NCBI GenBank assembly: GCA_030699455.1
Contig: JAUYMN010000023.1
Location: forward strand, 1 to 33,964
DNA from: Nanobdellota archaeon
Lineage (GTDB): Archaea > Nanobdellota > Nanobdellia > SCGC-AAA011-G17 > UBA489
Length of the DNA: 33,964 bases
Direction: 5' to 3'
This document shows positions 24,588 to 32,482 of this stretch, in pieces. The position numbers were made by a program, and so were the translations under genes. Each line of letters begins with the position of its first letter. The first letter of the stretch is position 1. The notes under the pieces are model-generated. The model worked only from the letters and a program-made list of their open reading frames with translations. It was not told the origin of the DNA and did not search any database.

Positions 24588-26525
24588 ATGGTGAAGAAAG
24601 TGGTACGGCATAATACTCGTTTTAATATCATGGTGATTCTTCTTTTGTTAGCACTGCTGTTTGATATGGGCATTTTTAGTTATGGACTTACTGGACAGCA
24701 AACTGCTATTATAAAAACTACAATGAAAACTACAGTCAACCAAGTTGTGGAAGATGGAAATTCTCCTGTACATCCACCAATAACCAATATAGCTTCCAAA
24801 AACCAATTTGGGACTACGGAGGGTTTTTCTAATGAACCTTTGACAAACATCGATTTTGAAGATGAACCAGTTGAAATGGGCTTTTATGCTCATTTTAATT
24901 CTCAGGATAATTCTTGTGGACCAAGAGTTCTTTCTGAATTGAACAAGATTCCTGGAGTGGTAATAGATGATGGAATACTTGTATATGAGGATGATGAAGT
25001 ATCCTTACCTGTTAAGGTTGATGATTATGAAGGGAGTGATTATTTTTTTAGTGATGGGTTTATTAGTTTTGAAGCACCTTTTAATTCTGAAGAAGAAATG
25101 GAAATTATATTATTTGAGATTTATAAAAATGTTTATCCTTGTATGATTGATGAAACTATTTTGGAAATTTTTGATGGGATAACCCCCTCACTTGGAACAG
25201 ATTATCCTGAGGGTACTTTACAGGAAGATTTTTTTGAAGATGATGAAGAGGGTCCAACTTTTGATGAGCCTAATGAAGATTATAGTTGGAACTTTCAACT
25301 TTTTGAGAGTGTTCCATTGATTGAGGCAGATATTTTTAATGGTGGGTTGTATACTTTTGATACGGATGCAGTTATTTGTGTTATTGACTCTAAGATTCCA
25401 GCAGGAAGTAATGCTGAGTCTATTCTTGCCACTAATCTTTTGACATATACTAGTAATGGTAATGCCAAAGTTTACGCTTATGATGCAAAAAAGAAAAAAG
25501 AAGGAAATATTAATAAGATATTGACAACTGAGAGTTCGTCCCATGGGCAGGTGATGGTTGAGACGATAAATAGTATTTCTCCAAATGCATTTTATATGTA
25601 TGCTGCTGTTGAAGATAAACCAACTAAGAAGGCATTTAAGAATGCTGTTGATTGGTGTTTAGGTGGAAGTGATAAACGTAGAGGTCCTACCCCAGATGTA
25701 ATTCTCAGTGGTGTTAGTGCAGTTGCTTTTAATAAGAACAAAATGGTAGATCGTTTCTATCTTGTTACTAATCATCTTGATGCTATTAGCTCTGGAAATA
25801 AGAAAGGATGGAAAAGTGTAAAAGCTGTATGGAAAAAATTGAAGAAAGGGTTGGAAAGAACTAACCAATGGGATAGCCCTCAAACTACACCTTTTGTTAT
25901 GGGGGTGGGTAATTCATTTGGTGTTGGGGAAGCTAGTGTGGAAACTGTTCCAATTTTACAAGATGGTGTTCAAAGACTTGCTGCCTTAGATCATGTGTTT
26001 GGTGTTGGTTCTGGTTACGATGAAACGTTTAGTTATCCAACTGTGACATGGAATGGAGAGTTAGCTGATGGCTCTAGTATTTATTGTGGAGATGGACCTG
26101 AGATAGGATGTAGTATCAGTGGTACTTGCGTTCCTGGGATTTCCGAGAGAGATATAATGTGTTACAGTGCTTGTTATCATACTTCCACAAAGAACAATAT
26201 GATAGATATAATTGCTCCAGGACATGACATTGTAACTCCATGTGGGGATGCATTTAGTTGTGGAACTGACTGTTGTACTGATACAAATTATGGTGCTGGA
26301 ACATCTTTTGCTGCAACCCATGTTGCTGCTTCAATACTTTTGATGAAGTCTACAGGTGTGCCTTTTACTGTTGATGATATGCATACTATCTTTGAAAATT
26401 CTGCTGATCCAGTTGGTAGTACATCACACAATCCTTCTACAGATGTTGTTCCTGCTGGATGTTATGGCTATGGGTTTATTAACACTAAAAAAGCTGTTGG
26501 GGAACTGGTTAATCCTAGTCCCTGA
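24588..26525 (+). CDS. Secreted subtilisin-like serine protease (S8 family)
   Basis: The open frame begins at 24558, but Met11 (24588, MVKKVVRHNTRFNIMVILLL) is the likelier start: the earlier ATG lies inside a TATA-like stretch and AGGTAAAG precedes 24588. Numbered from 24558, residues 21-40 are the signal or anchor, followed by GLTGQQT. A pro-region of about 200 residues follows with an acidic linker (EDFFEDDEEGPTFDEPNED). The catalytic domain shows Asp277 (AVICVIDSKI), His329 (SSSHGQVMVE), oxyanion Asn452 (MGVGNSFG) and Ser583 (GAGTSFAATHVAAS), plus MIDIIAPG. A Cys-rich insert (CGDGPEIGCSISGTC, CYSACYH, CGTDCCTD) lies before the Ser. All catalytic residues are present. It probably processes surface or host proteins, perhaps its neighbours. 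Confidence 0.85.
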   Translation: MVKKVVRHNTRFNIMVILLLLALLFDMGIFSYGLTGQQTAIIKTTMKTTVNQVVEDGNSPVHPPITNIASKNQFGTTEGFSNEPLTNIDFEDEPVEMGFYAHFNSQDNSCGPRVLSELNKIPGVVIDDGILVYEDDEVSLPVKVDDYEGSDYFFSDGFISFEAPFNSEEEMEIILFEIYKNVYPCMIDETILEIFDGITPSLGTDYPEGTLQEDFFEDDEEGPTFDEPNEDYSWNFQLFESVPLIEADIFNGGLYTFDTDAVICVIDSKIPAGSNAESILATNLLTYTSNGNAKVYAYDAKKKKEGNINKILTTESSSHGQVMVETINSISPNAFYMYAAVEDKPTKKAFKNAVDWCLGGSDKRRGPTPDVILSGVSAVAFNKNKMVDRFYLVTNHLDAISSGNKKGWKSVKAVWKKLKKGLERTNQWDSPQTTPFVMGVGNSFGVGEASVETVPILQDGVQRLAALDHVFGVGSGYDETFSYPTVTWNGELADGSSIYCGDGPEIGCSISGTCVPGISERDIMCYSACYHTSTKNNMIDIIAPGHDIVTPCGDAFSCGTDCCTDTNYGAGTSFAATHVAASILLMKSTGVPFTVDDMHTIFENSADPVGSTSHNPSTDVVPAGCYGYGFINTKKAVGELVNPSP

Positions 26526-26562
26526 ACCACTTATTTGTGTGTTATTTAATAGTAGTAAAACT

Positions 26563-26580
26563 TATATACTAGAGTATATA
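26563..26580 (+). promoter_or_regulatory. TATA element overlapped by an 8-bp inverted repeat
   Basis: TATATACT-AG-AGTATATA is an inverted repeat with 8-bp arms lying about 40-58 nt before the ATG at 26621. The left arm doubles as a TATA box. A bound regulator would cover the core promoter. A GGTTAGGGGTT stretch before the ATG may be the ribosome-binding site. Confidence 0.4.
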
Positions 26581-26620
26581 CTATTTTAGCAGACCTTTTA
26601 GTAGGTTAGGGGTTAAAAAA

Positions 26621-27016
26621 ATGAATATATCAAAAAAATATGTTTATATGGTCAGTGCAATAATTGTGCTTTTGCTAAGTTTGGTGATTGTGCAAGGAAA
26701 ATCAAATGTAAACCACTGGACAGGAGATCTTCCTGTGAGGAAGTGTAATCCTGTTGACTGTACAACTGAAACAGTAAAAGATGGCAATATTGAAGTTTAT
26801 TGTGACTCTGGCATGATTCCAATTTCTTGTGGCTACCACATAGAAGATGATTATGGCAATAAAAAGGCAATAACCATGCAAGAAGTTCATCCATCTTATG
26901 GGTATTTAACACATCAGAATGGTTGTGAATTGAATTGGAAAGTTCCAAGCAATCATAACAAAGCAAATGTAAGAGTTGAAGCTTATTGTGTTCCTTGGTT
27001 GCAAACTGAAGAATAA
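26621..27016 (+). CDS. Small secreted Cys-domain protein
   Basis: A 131-residue protein with a signal (ISKKYVYMVSAIIVLLLSLV, cleaved around VQG). The mature part is a single domain with CNPVDCTTETVKDGNIEVYC, DSGMIPISCGYH, NGCELNWKVPS and VRVEAYCV. Six Cys residues are placed as in the C-terminal domain of the GIGT-repeat protein at 23.2 kb, where CEPASC, DDGMIPITCGG, GCKIEWIS and VVKAYCV correspond. The two share about the same spacing. This looks like a free-standing copy of a terminal fibre domain, possibly a lectin-like cap. It has its own promoter, so it is expressed separately from the protease gene upstream. Confidence 0.7.
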   Translation: MNISKKYVYMVSAIIVLLLSLVIVQGKSNVNHWTGDLPVRKCNPVDCTTETVKDGNIEVYCDSGMIPISCGYHIEDDYGNKKAITMQEVHPSYGYLTHQNGCELNWKVPSNHNKANVRVEAYCVPWLQTEE

Positions 27017-27060
27017 ACATAAAATTATTAATTGAGAGGTAAATCCTCTCTTTATTTTAT

Positions 27061-27198
27061 TTATATTACGGCACTGTTGAAAATCTAGATTTTAATAATT
27101 CCATGGATTCCTAAAATTAGAAAAAAACAGGGGTTTGGTGCTATATTCAAAACTCAGAATCGTACATTTCAGAGACTTTCAACAGCACCTTATATTAC
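27061..27198. mobile_element. MITE with TIRs and 9-bp target duplication
   Basis: The element spans 27070-27189 (120 bp). Its left end GGCACTGTTGAAAATCT matches the complement of its right end, GGTGCTGTTGAAAGTCT, at 14 of 17 positions. It is flanked on both sides by TTATATTAC (27061-27069 and 27190-27198), a perfect 9-bp target duplication. It holds no gene. A 14-bp palindrome AAAATCTAGATTTT lies at 27080-27093. The ends vaguely recall IS6-type termini, but the 9-bp duplication is not the usual 8, so I leave the family open. A full-length transposase parent is not in the window. Confidence 0.85.
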
Positions 27199-27248
27199 AT
27201 AATTTATTAAAAGATCTAAAATTAATTCCTACACTCTAAAAACAACAA

Positions 27249-29485
27249 TCAATCATCCTGTCCTTCTTCTTTCAAATCTTCAGCTTTCAAACCTTTGCGT
27301 TCTCTAATGCTATTAATCACTTTATCCTGTAACTCTCTTGGCAATTTCTCATAATCCTGATCTATCAGGAAAAAGTTACCACGCCCAGAAGTCATTGAAC
27401 GTATCTCATTGCTTAATCCAAACATTTCAGCAACAGGAAGCTTAGCCTTGATTATAATCTGGTCGCCTTCCTGATCCATCTCCAACAATTGTCCACGCTT
27501 GTTTGATATCAACCCCGACATGTCACCCATGTTTGAATGTGGAGCATCAATTTGAATAATCTGCATTGGCTCAAAAATAACAGCACCTGCCTGTGCCATT
27601 GCACCTTTTATTGCAGCCCTTACAGCTGGTAATACCTGAGCCGGTCCTCTGTGAATTGCATCTTCATGCAGTTTTGTATCTGTCAAAGTAACTTTCATAT
27701 TAATTCCTGGCTCTTTTGCCATTGGTCCCTGTTTCATGACCTGTTCAAAACCTTCATTCACTAATTCCTGAACTTCCCCTATATGAACAATACCCCTTGT
27801 GCCATCAACCAAAACATTTCCATTGCAGATATCCCTTATTTTTTTTCCTTCCTTAACAGAAATACCAATTGATTCTAACTTGTCATATAGAGCCTTATCA
27901 TTTTTCTTTAATCTTCCTTCAGGAATTAATCCTTCCTTAATTGCTTTTGCTAAGCTTTCTTCCAAGGGCTCAACCTTAATATAAAATTTATTATGTTTAT
28001 TCGGTGATTTTCCCTCTACTTCTGGAGACCCTTTTGAAATTGATTCTCTATAAATTACAATTGGCGGTGATGTTTTAACATTAACACCTTTTTCATCCCT
28101 TATGCGATTTTCTGTGACTTCTAAATGCAGTTCGCCCATTCCATGAATCAAATTCTCCCCTGTTTTTTCATTGATTTCAACTTTTATCGACGGGTCTTCC
28201 TTTGACATTTTTCTCAATGCTTCTATTAATTTAGGCAAGTCTGATGATTTTTCTGCTTCTATTGATTTTGTTACAACAGGTTCAAAAATGTGTTTTATTG
28301 ATTCAAAAGGTTCTATTGGATTCTTTGAAACTGTCTCGCCAGAAAATATTCCTTTCAGCCCAGAAATTCCAACTATGTTTCCTGCAATAACTTCCTCCAT
28401 CTGAAGTCTCTGCGCACCCTTGTAAATGCTTACCTGTTGAATTCTCACGTGCTTCTTGACTCCGTTGAGATATACTTCATCTCCAGGCTTAAATGCACCA
28501 GAAAACATTCTTCCTGCAGCAACTTCTCCCATATGAGGATCTATCACAATTTTAGTGCATACAAAAGTTGGTTCTCCCTCTGGATCACAGCTGAGGATTG
28601 CCTTGCCTTCTGGAGATTCTATATCTCCATGCCATATGTTTGGTATCCTATAATTTTGTGCTGTAATTGGATTTGGCAAATGCTTAACAACCGCACTAAG
28701 AACCACCTGATGCAATGGTGCTTTTTTTGCAAGTTCCTTGTATTTTAAATCATTGCTTGGATCTGAATAGTGCTCTATTATATCTCTAAATGAAATTTTC
28801 TTTTCCTGCATATAATCTATGCTCATTGCCCAATTATGGAATGCTGAACCAAATGCAACTGAGCCATCCTGCACATTTACACTCCATTTTCCCTTATGAA
28901 TTTCAGGAGCAATTTTTTCAATCAATTTGTTAACTGATGCAATTATTTTTACAAATCTTTCCTGCATTGCTTCAGGTGTCAATTTTACTTCCCTAATTAA
29001 ACGATCTACTTTATTAATAAACAATATTGGTTTTACATGCTCTTTTAATGCTTGTCTTAATACAGTTTCTGTTTGTGGCATTATACCTTCAACCGCATCA
29101 CAAAGAACTATACAACCATCAACTGCGCGCATTGCTCTTGTTACATCGCCACCAAAATCAACATGACCTGGTGTGTCAATAAGATTAATCAGATGCTCTT
29201 CATTTTTAATTGTGTGAACCATGGAAACGCTTGAAGAATCTATTGTGATGCCTCTGGCCTGCTCGTCTCCGTGAAAATCCAGTGCCAGCTGCTTTCCTGC
29301 ATGCTGTTCTGAAAGCATTCCAGCTCCTGCCAGAAGATTATCGCTAAATGTTGTCTTACCATGCAACCGTCTTTGAGATTTTTGACTTCTCAAAAGATAT
29401 CGATATGGGCACAAATAGCAATATTTCTTATGTGGGTTGGCTTTCTCATCAATTCCTTAACACTTGTTGCAAGATCTTTTGCCAC
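27249..29485 (-). CDS. fusA: Elongation factor 2 (EF-2), split by a 35-nt archaeal intron in the P-loop
   Basis: EF-2 moves tRNAs and mRNA on the ribosome. Exon 1 is 29485-29399: start GTG with GGAGG at 29500-29496, 29 codons ending NIAICAHID. Exon 2 is 29363-27249: HGKTTFSDNLLAGAGM to the stop, 704 codons. Joining them gives 733 residues, the normal archaeal length, with G1 AHIDHGKT, RGITIDSSSVSM, DTPGHVDFGG and NKVDRL. The diphthamide loop LHEDAIHRGPAQ puts the modified His at 600. Without splicing the frame reads AHIDIF-stop. An internal in-frame Met would give a protein with a scrambled N-terminus and no P-loop, which cannot be functional. The exon borders coincide with a bulge-helix-bulge (separate entry). 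A LAGLIDADG gene ends 4 nt upstream. Confidence 0.93.
29359..29408 (-). other. Bulge-helix-bulge splice motif and 35-nt intron (29364-29398)
   Basis: RNA of the minus strand. The outer helix pairs CCAU (29408-29405) with AUGG (29362-29359). The central 4-bp helix pairs AUCG (29404-29401) with CGGU (29369-29366), including one G-U. The 5' bulge is AUA (29400-29398) and the 3' bulge UGC (29365-29363). An inner stem follows: UCUUU (29397-29393) pairs with AAAGA (29374-29370), then after one unpaired U GAGA (29391-29388) pairs with UCUC (29378-29375), around a 9-nt loop (29387-29379). Cleavage between the second and third base of each bulge, as archaeal splicing endonuclease does, releases exactly 29398-29364 and joins GAU to CAU. 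The protein junction AHID-HGKTT agrees to the base. Confidence 0.93.
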
Positions 29486-29489
29486 GCTT

Positions 29490-30683
29490 TTATTTCCTCC
29501 AATTTTCATGTATAGTATAAACTCTTTGATTATTTTTTGTTGTTGAGGAAAAAATTCCCCATTTCTCTAATTTTCTCACATATTCATAGACAACAGTTTT
29601 ACCCCTTTTCAGTTCATGGCTGATATCATTTATCCCAATATTTTCATTTCTCGCAACTATCCTAATAACATCACTGAAGGTAACAGAATTCCATCTTTTC
29701 CTGGGATACAATCTGTCAATCTCATCAATGAATCCTTCCAATGTTTTTTGCTTTTTGACCCTATTTAAACTTTTTGATTGATTTAGACCATATAGGTGTT
29801 CCATTATCCTAAACCATTTTTCTGTGCCTTTTTCAAACAGTTTAAGACAAAGTTTTAACTTTTCTTTTTTTCTTATCCTTATCTTCCACCTGCCATATTT
29901 ATCTGGTTTTTTAGAACAATAGTCTGGCATAATTCCAATAGCATGCAATAATGGCTGCACTTCTTGAAACAAAGTAAAACTTCTTGTTATCAGATTAACA
30001 TATGCTGTACGATAGTCGACTCCACCATCAAACATATAAATTCCCTGCAAAAAAGACTTTTTTATATTTTTATTTGCAGATTTTATATATTCAGGCACAT
30101 ATGTAGTTTCTGTTTTTCTCCCATTTTTTAGTTCTAAAATTTTTGTAAAATACAGAAATATTACCTTATTGCTGATATAAAACTCATAATGATTTTTTCT
30201 ATCCTTTGGAAGAATGTTTACAAAAAAAGTCTTACTAAACCAATTTGAAAATGAATCTATAATTGATTTATATTCCTCTCTTATAATAAACTCATAATGC
30301 ATCGCATTTTTATTTTTATTCCATGTAGTCTTTCTCTCCCTTAAATGTCCATCTACCATATATGCGCCGATGATACTGCTCAATTCCGCAGTTATTTTGC
30401 GTGGCAATTTCACCCTATTTCGATTTGGGCCACTTTCAAACCAAATATTTTGAGGAATATTTATTTTCAACTCTTTAAATATCTCTAAGGGTATTGCTGT
30501 TTTATTTCTCAAATCCCTCCATAATGTAATGTAGCTTACTTTTATATTTTCAGATAGCTTTTTGATTCCGCCATGAGGCAATGATCTAATTTTTATTTCT
30601 AATCTTTTCCTCAATAATTTATTAGGTACTATCTTTATAGTGCGGTTATCACATAAATCATAAATATTACCAAATGTGCCCAT
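29490..30683 (-). CDS. LAGLIDADG homing endonuclease, free-standing
   Basis: A 397-residue protein. An N-terminal helix-turn-helix (GGIKKLSENIKVSYITLWRD) is followed by two LAGLIDADG motifs, LSSIIGAYMVDGH (101-113, Asp111) and SFLQGIYMFDGGVD (210-223, Asp219). Both acidic catalytic residues are kept. Between them lies a typical beta-rich DNA-contact region. The C-terminus holds a second winged helix (FSDVIRIVARNENIGINDIS, then RGKTVVYEYVRKLEKWG). It ends at 29490, just before the EF-2 GTG, and its last codons contain the EF-2 ribosome-binding site, so translation of the two is linked. It has no protein-splicing residues, so it is not an intein. Its likely target is the conserved EF-2 P-loop DNA next door, but that is inference. 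Confidence 0.85.
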   Translation of the reverse strand: MGTFGNIYDLCDNRTIKIVPNKLLRKRLEIKIRSLPHGGIKKLSENIKVSYITLWRDLRNKTAIPLEIFKELKINIPQNIWFESGPNRNRVKLPRKITAELSSIIGAYMVDGHLRERKTTWNKNKNAMHYEFIIREEYKSIIDSFSNWFSKTFFVNILPKDRKNHYEFYISNKVIFLYFTKILELKNGRKTETTYVPEYIKSANKNIKKSFLQGIYMFDGGVDYRTAYVNLITRSFTLFQEVQPLLHAIGIMPDYCSKKPDKYGRWKIRIRKKEKLKLCLKLFEKGTEKWFRIMEHLYGLNQSKSLNRVKKQKTLEGFIDEIDRLYPRKRWNSVTFSDVIRIVARNENIGINDISHELKRGKTVVYEYVRKLEKWGIFSSTTKNNQRVYTIHENWRK

Positions 30684-30739
30684 AGATTACCATATATTTT
30701 TCTTTTTTAAAACATTTCTTTCTTTTTTCCGAAAAACAT

Positions 30740-30748
30740 TTTAAATAG
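30740..30748 (+). promoter_or_regulatory. TATA-like element of the 185-residue membrane protein gene
   Basis: TTTTAAATAG lies about 24 nt before the ATG at 30767, with no ribosome-binding site, so a leaderless transcript is likely. The 83-bp gap also has to hold the divergent endonuclease promoter, for which only AT-rich runs are visible. Confidence 0.4.
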
Positions 30749-30766
30749 TTATATAATAGTATTTCA

Positions 30767-31324
30767 ATGAAAGTAAAAGAATTATTAATGGCGCTGGCTA
30801 TTGCAATAATGGCAGCCCTCTTTGTAGGATTGTTAATAGATGCAGTTTACTCTTCTCCGGAATATGAAGATTATTGTGACAATAATGAAAAAAGAGTTTC
30901 CCCATTACCTGAAAGAATAGGTGTTAATAAAACTGAATGCCCAGACCCTTATTTTACATATCAAAATGAAATAAATGCATGTTCAGAAGAGGAAGGATTT
31001 GCAGAATTCGAATATGATAAAAATGGATGCCAGATATATGGATCATGTAATTATTGCAGCAAAGATTTTAATGATGCAAATGAAAAATATAACAGAAATA
31101 TTTTCTTTATAATAACGCCAATAGCAATAGCGGCAATAATATTTGGGTTACTCTATGGGATGGAAGTAATAGGCAGTGGATTTATGTTTGCAGGAATACT
31201 TTTATTGATTTATAGCACAGGGAGATATTTTAGTGACATGTCAAAAACAATGAGGGTTGTTGTTATAGGCATAGAATTGTTGCTATTGCTTTGGATTACA
31301 AAGAAAAAATTAAGCAACAGATAA
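30767..31324 (+). CDS. Four-span membrane protein with Cys-containing outer loop
   Basis: A 185-residue protein of unknown function. One membrane segment (LLMALAIAIMAALFVGLLID, about 5-27) is followed by a loop of about 80 residues facing outside, with Cys at YEDYCDNN, KTECPD, INACSEE, NGCQIYGSCNYCSKD, i.e. seven Cys residues suited to disulfides. Three more segments follow (IFFIITPIAIAAIIFGLLYG, MFAGILLLIYS and VVVIGIELLLLLWI). The tail is basic (TKKKLSNR), so the C-terminus is inside. I believe similar proteins are common in DPANN genomes, without a known role. It is the only plus-strand gene in the information cluster and separates S7 from the endonuclease and EF-2 genes. Confidence 0.75.
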   Translation: MKVKELLMALAIAIMAALFVGLLIDAVYSSPEYEDYCDNNEKRVSPLPERIGVNKTECPDPYFTYQNEINACSEEEGFAEFEYDKNGCQIYGSCNYCSKDFNDANEKYNRNIFFIITPIAIAAIIFGLLYGMEVIGSGFMFAGILLLIYSTGRYFSDMSKTMRVVVIGIELLLLLWITKKKLSNR

Positions 31325-31361
31325 ATTATTTTCTGCTGGTTTATCATAAAAAGATTAAAAT

Positions 31362-31952
31362 TTATCTAGCAGCGTCTGCCATTCTTTCTAATTCTAATTT
31401 CTTTGAAACAGAGGCACTTTTCTGATCTAACTTGTAAGCAGATAATATTTCTTCTGCCAAAGCTTCAAACATTTTTTGCTTCTTGCCAAACGATTTTTGA
31501 TAAGCACCTTGAACCATCACCCTTAAAGCGATATCCACGCGTCTTTGTGGTGAAACGTCAACAGCCTGGGGGTATCTTGCACCACCATATTCAACCGTTG
31601 TAATTTCTTCCCTTGGCGCAGCATTTTCCAGTGCTGTTATAAATATTTGCAGTGGATTTGAAGATGTTTTTTTCTCAATCAGGTCAAAAGTATCTTTAAC
31701 GACTTTTGCATTGGTCATATATTTGCCGGAGTTTCTTCCTGAAGATGTTTTATGCTTCTTACCTCTATGACCAGGAACCATAAGTCGCGTTATCAAACGT
31801 TCTATAATATTTGTCCTATTTCTGTAGAATCTTTGTACTGCATTTCTTCCCTGAGATTTAGCAACTATAATTGGCTTAAGATTAATCATATTTTTCAATG
31901 AATAATCTGTGAGTGTAATATTTTGAGTATCCCACTGATCAAACAATTTCAT
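31362..31952 (-). CDS. rps7: Small ribosomal subunit protein S7 (uS7)
   Basis: A 196-residue archaeal uS7 that binds the 3' domain of 16S rRNA in the small-subunit head. The typical N-terminal extension (LFDQWDTQNITLTDYSLKNM) is followed by VERLITRLM-like NIIERLITRLMVPGHRGKKH, FITALENAAPREEITTVEYG, GARYPQAVDVSPQRRVDIAL and AEEILSAYKLDQKSASVSKK. Length is normal. Its ATG overlaps the S12 stop by 4 nt (ATGA), the conserved S12-S7 coupling. In most archaea S7 is directly followed by EF-2; here a membrane gene on the other strand and the endonuclease gene lie between. Confidence 0.97.
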   Translation of the reverse strand: MKLFDQWDTQNITLTDYSLKNMINLKPIIVAKSQGRNAVQRFYRNRTNIIERLITRLMVPGHRGKKHKTSSGRNSGKYMTNAKVVKDTFDLIEKKTSSNPLQIFITALENAAPREEITTVEYGGARYPQAVDVSPQRRVDIALRVMVQGAYQKSFGKKQKMFEALAEEILSAYKLDQKSASVSKKLELERMADAAR

Positions 31953-32386
31953 TTTCTACCCTTCTCTATTTTGCCTTTCAATAATGCATCCAATGACTGG
32001 TCATTAACCTTAATCACCTGCCACCTTGTTCCAGGAAGATCACCTTTTGATCTACCCCTTGACCCGCCAATACATTCAACAATAACCTCATCGTGCTCAT
32101 CAATTTTTTTAATAGCCTCATTTCCAGGAGCAAACGCCCTTATTTTTTTAGAGTTTTTTGTTAATTGAACTATTACACATTTTCTCATGGCCGAGTTAGG
32201 CTGCTTTGCCTCTACCTGCCTTTTTTCGAGAACTATCCCTTTTGCCTGCGAGGATTTTCCAAGAGGGTTTGATTTCCAGTATAATCCGCGTTTCTTTCTT
32301 TTATATAGTGGCTGGGACCATTTAAATCTTCTCCTTCTGGATAAAAGCTTTTTTTCAGATCCTAATCCTCTTGGTTTATTTGCCAT
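31949..32386 (-). CDS. rps12: Small ribosomal subunit protein S12 (uS12)
   Basis: A 145-residue archaeal/eukaryotic-type uS12 (S23e) of the decoding centre. It opens with MANKPRGLGSEKKLLSRRRR and carries KGIVLEKRQVEAKQPNSAMR, including the PNSAMRK signature, and CIGGSRGRSKGDLPGTRWQV. Length and ends match the family. A TATA box 27 nt ahead of the ATG indicates a leaderless transcript that starts the S12-S7 unit, separate from the polymerase-L30e-NusA unit upstream. Confidence 0.97.
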   Translation of the reverse strand: MANKPRGLGSEKKLLSRRRRFKWSQPLYKRKKRGLYWKSNPLGKSSQAKGIVLEKRQVEAKQPNSAMRKCVIVQLTKNSKKIRAFAPGNEAIKKIDEHDEVIVECIGGSRGRSKGDLPGTRWQVIKVNDQSLDALLKGKIEKGRK

Positions 32387-32408
32387 TGTATGAATTCTTC
32401 AATTCGGT

Positions 32409-32417
32409 TTTATAAAC
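32409..32417 (-). promoter_or_regulatory. TATA box of the S12-S7 unit (leaderless)
   Basis: The coding strand reads ATGTTTATAAAACC, centred about 27 nt before the S12 ATG at 32386. No ribosome-binding site lies between them, so transcription likely starts at the codon. Confidence 0.6.
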
Positions 32418-32482
32418 ATTATGGTTGCGCATAAGGAATCTCAACTGCCTTGCATGCCATATTTTGACAGTTTTTATCATTT

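Noticed and set aside
27249-29414. EF-2 as a 721-residue protein starting MCPYRYLLRS, or as a pseudogene
   Set aside because: That N-terminus is a read-through of the intron in another frame and lacks the start of the P-loop. Splicing at the bulge-helix-bulge gives the full family sequence, so neither the alternative start nor decay is needed.
29490-30683. Endonuclease frame as an intein of EF-2
   Set aside because: It is not in frame with EF-2, lies before its start codon, and lacks the Cys/Ser start and the C-terminal His-Asn splice residues.
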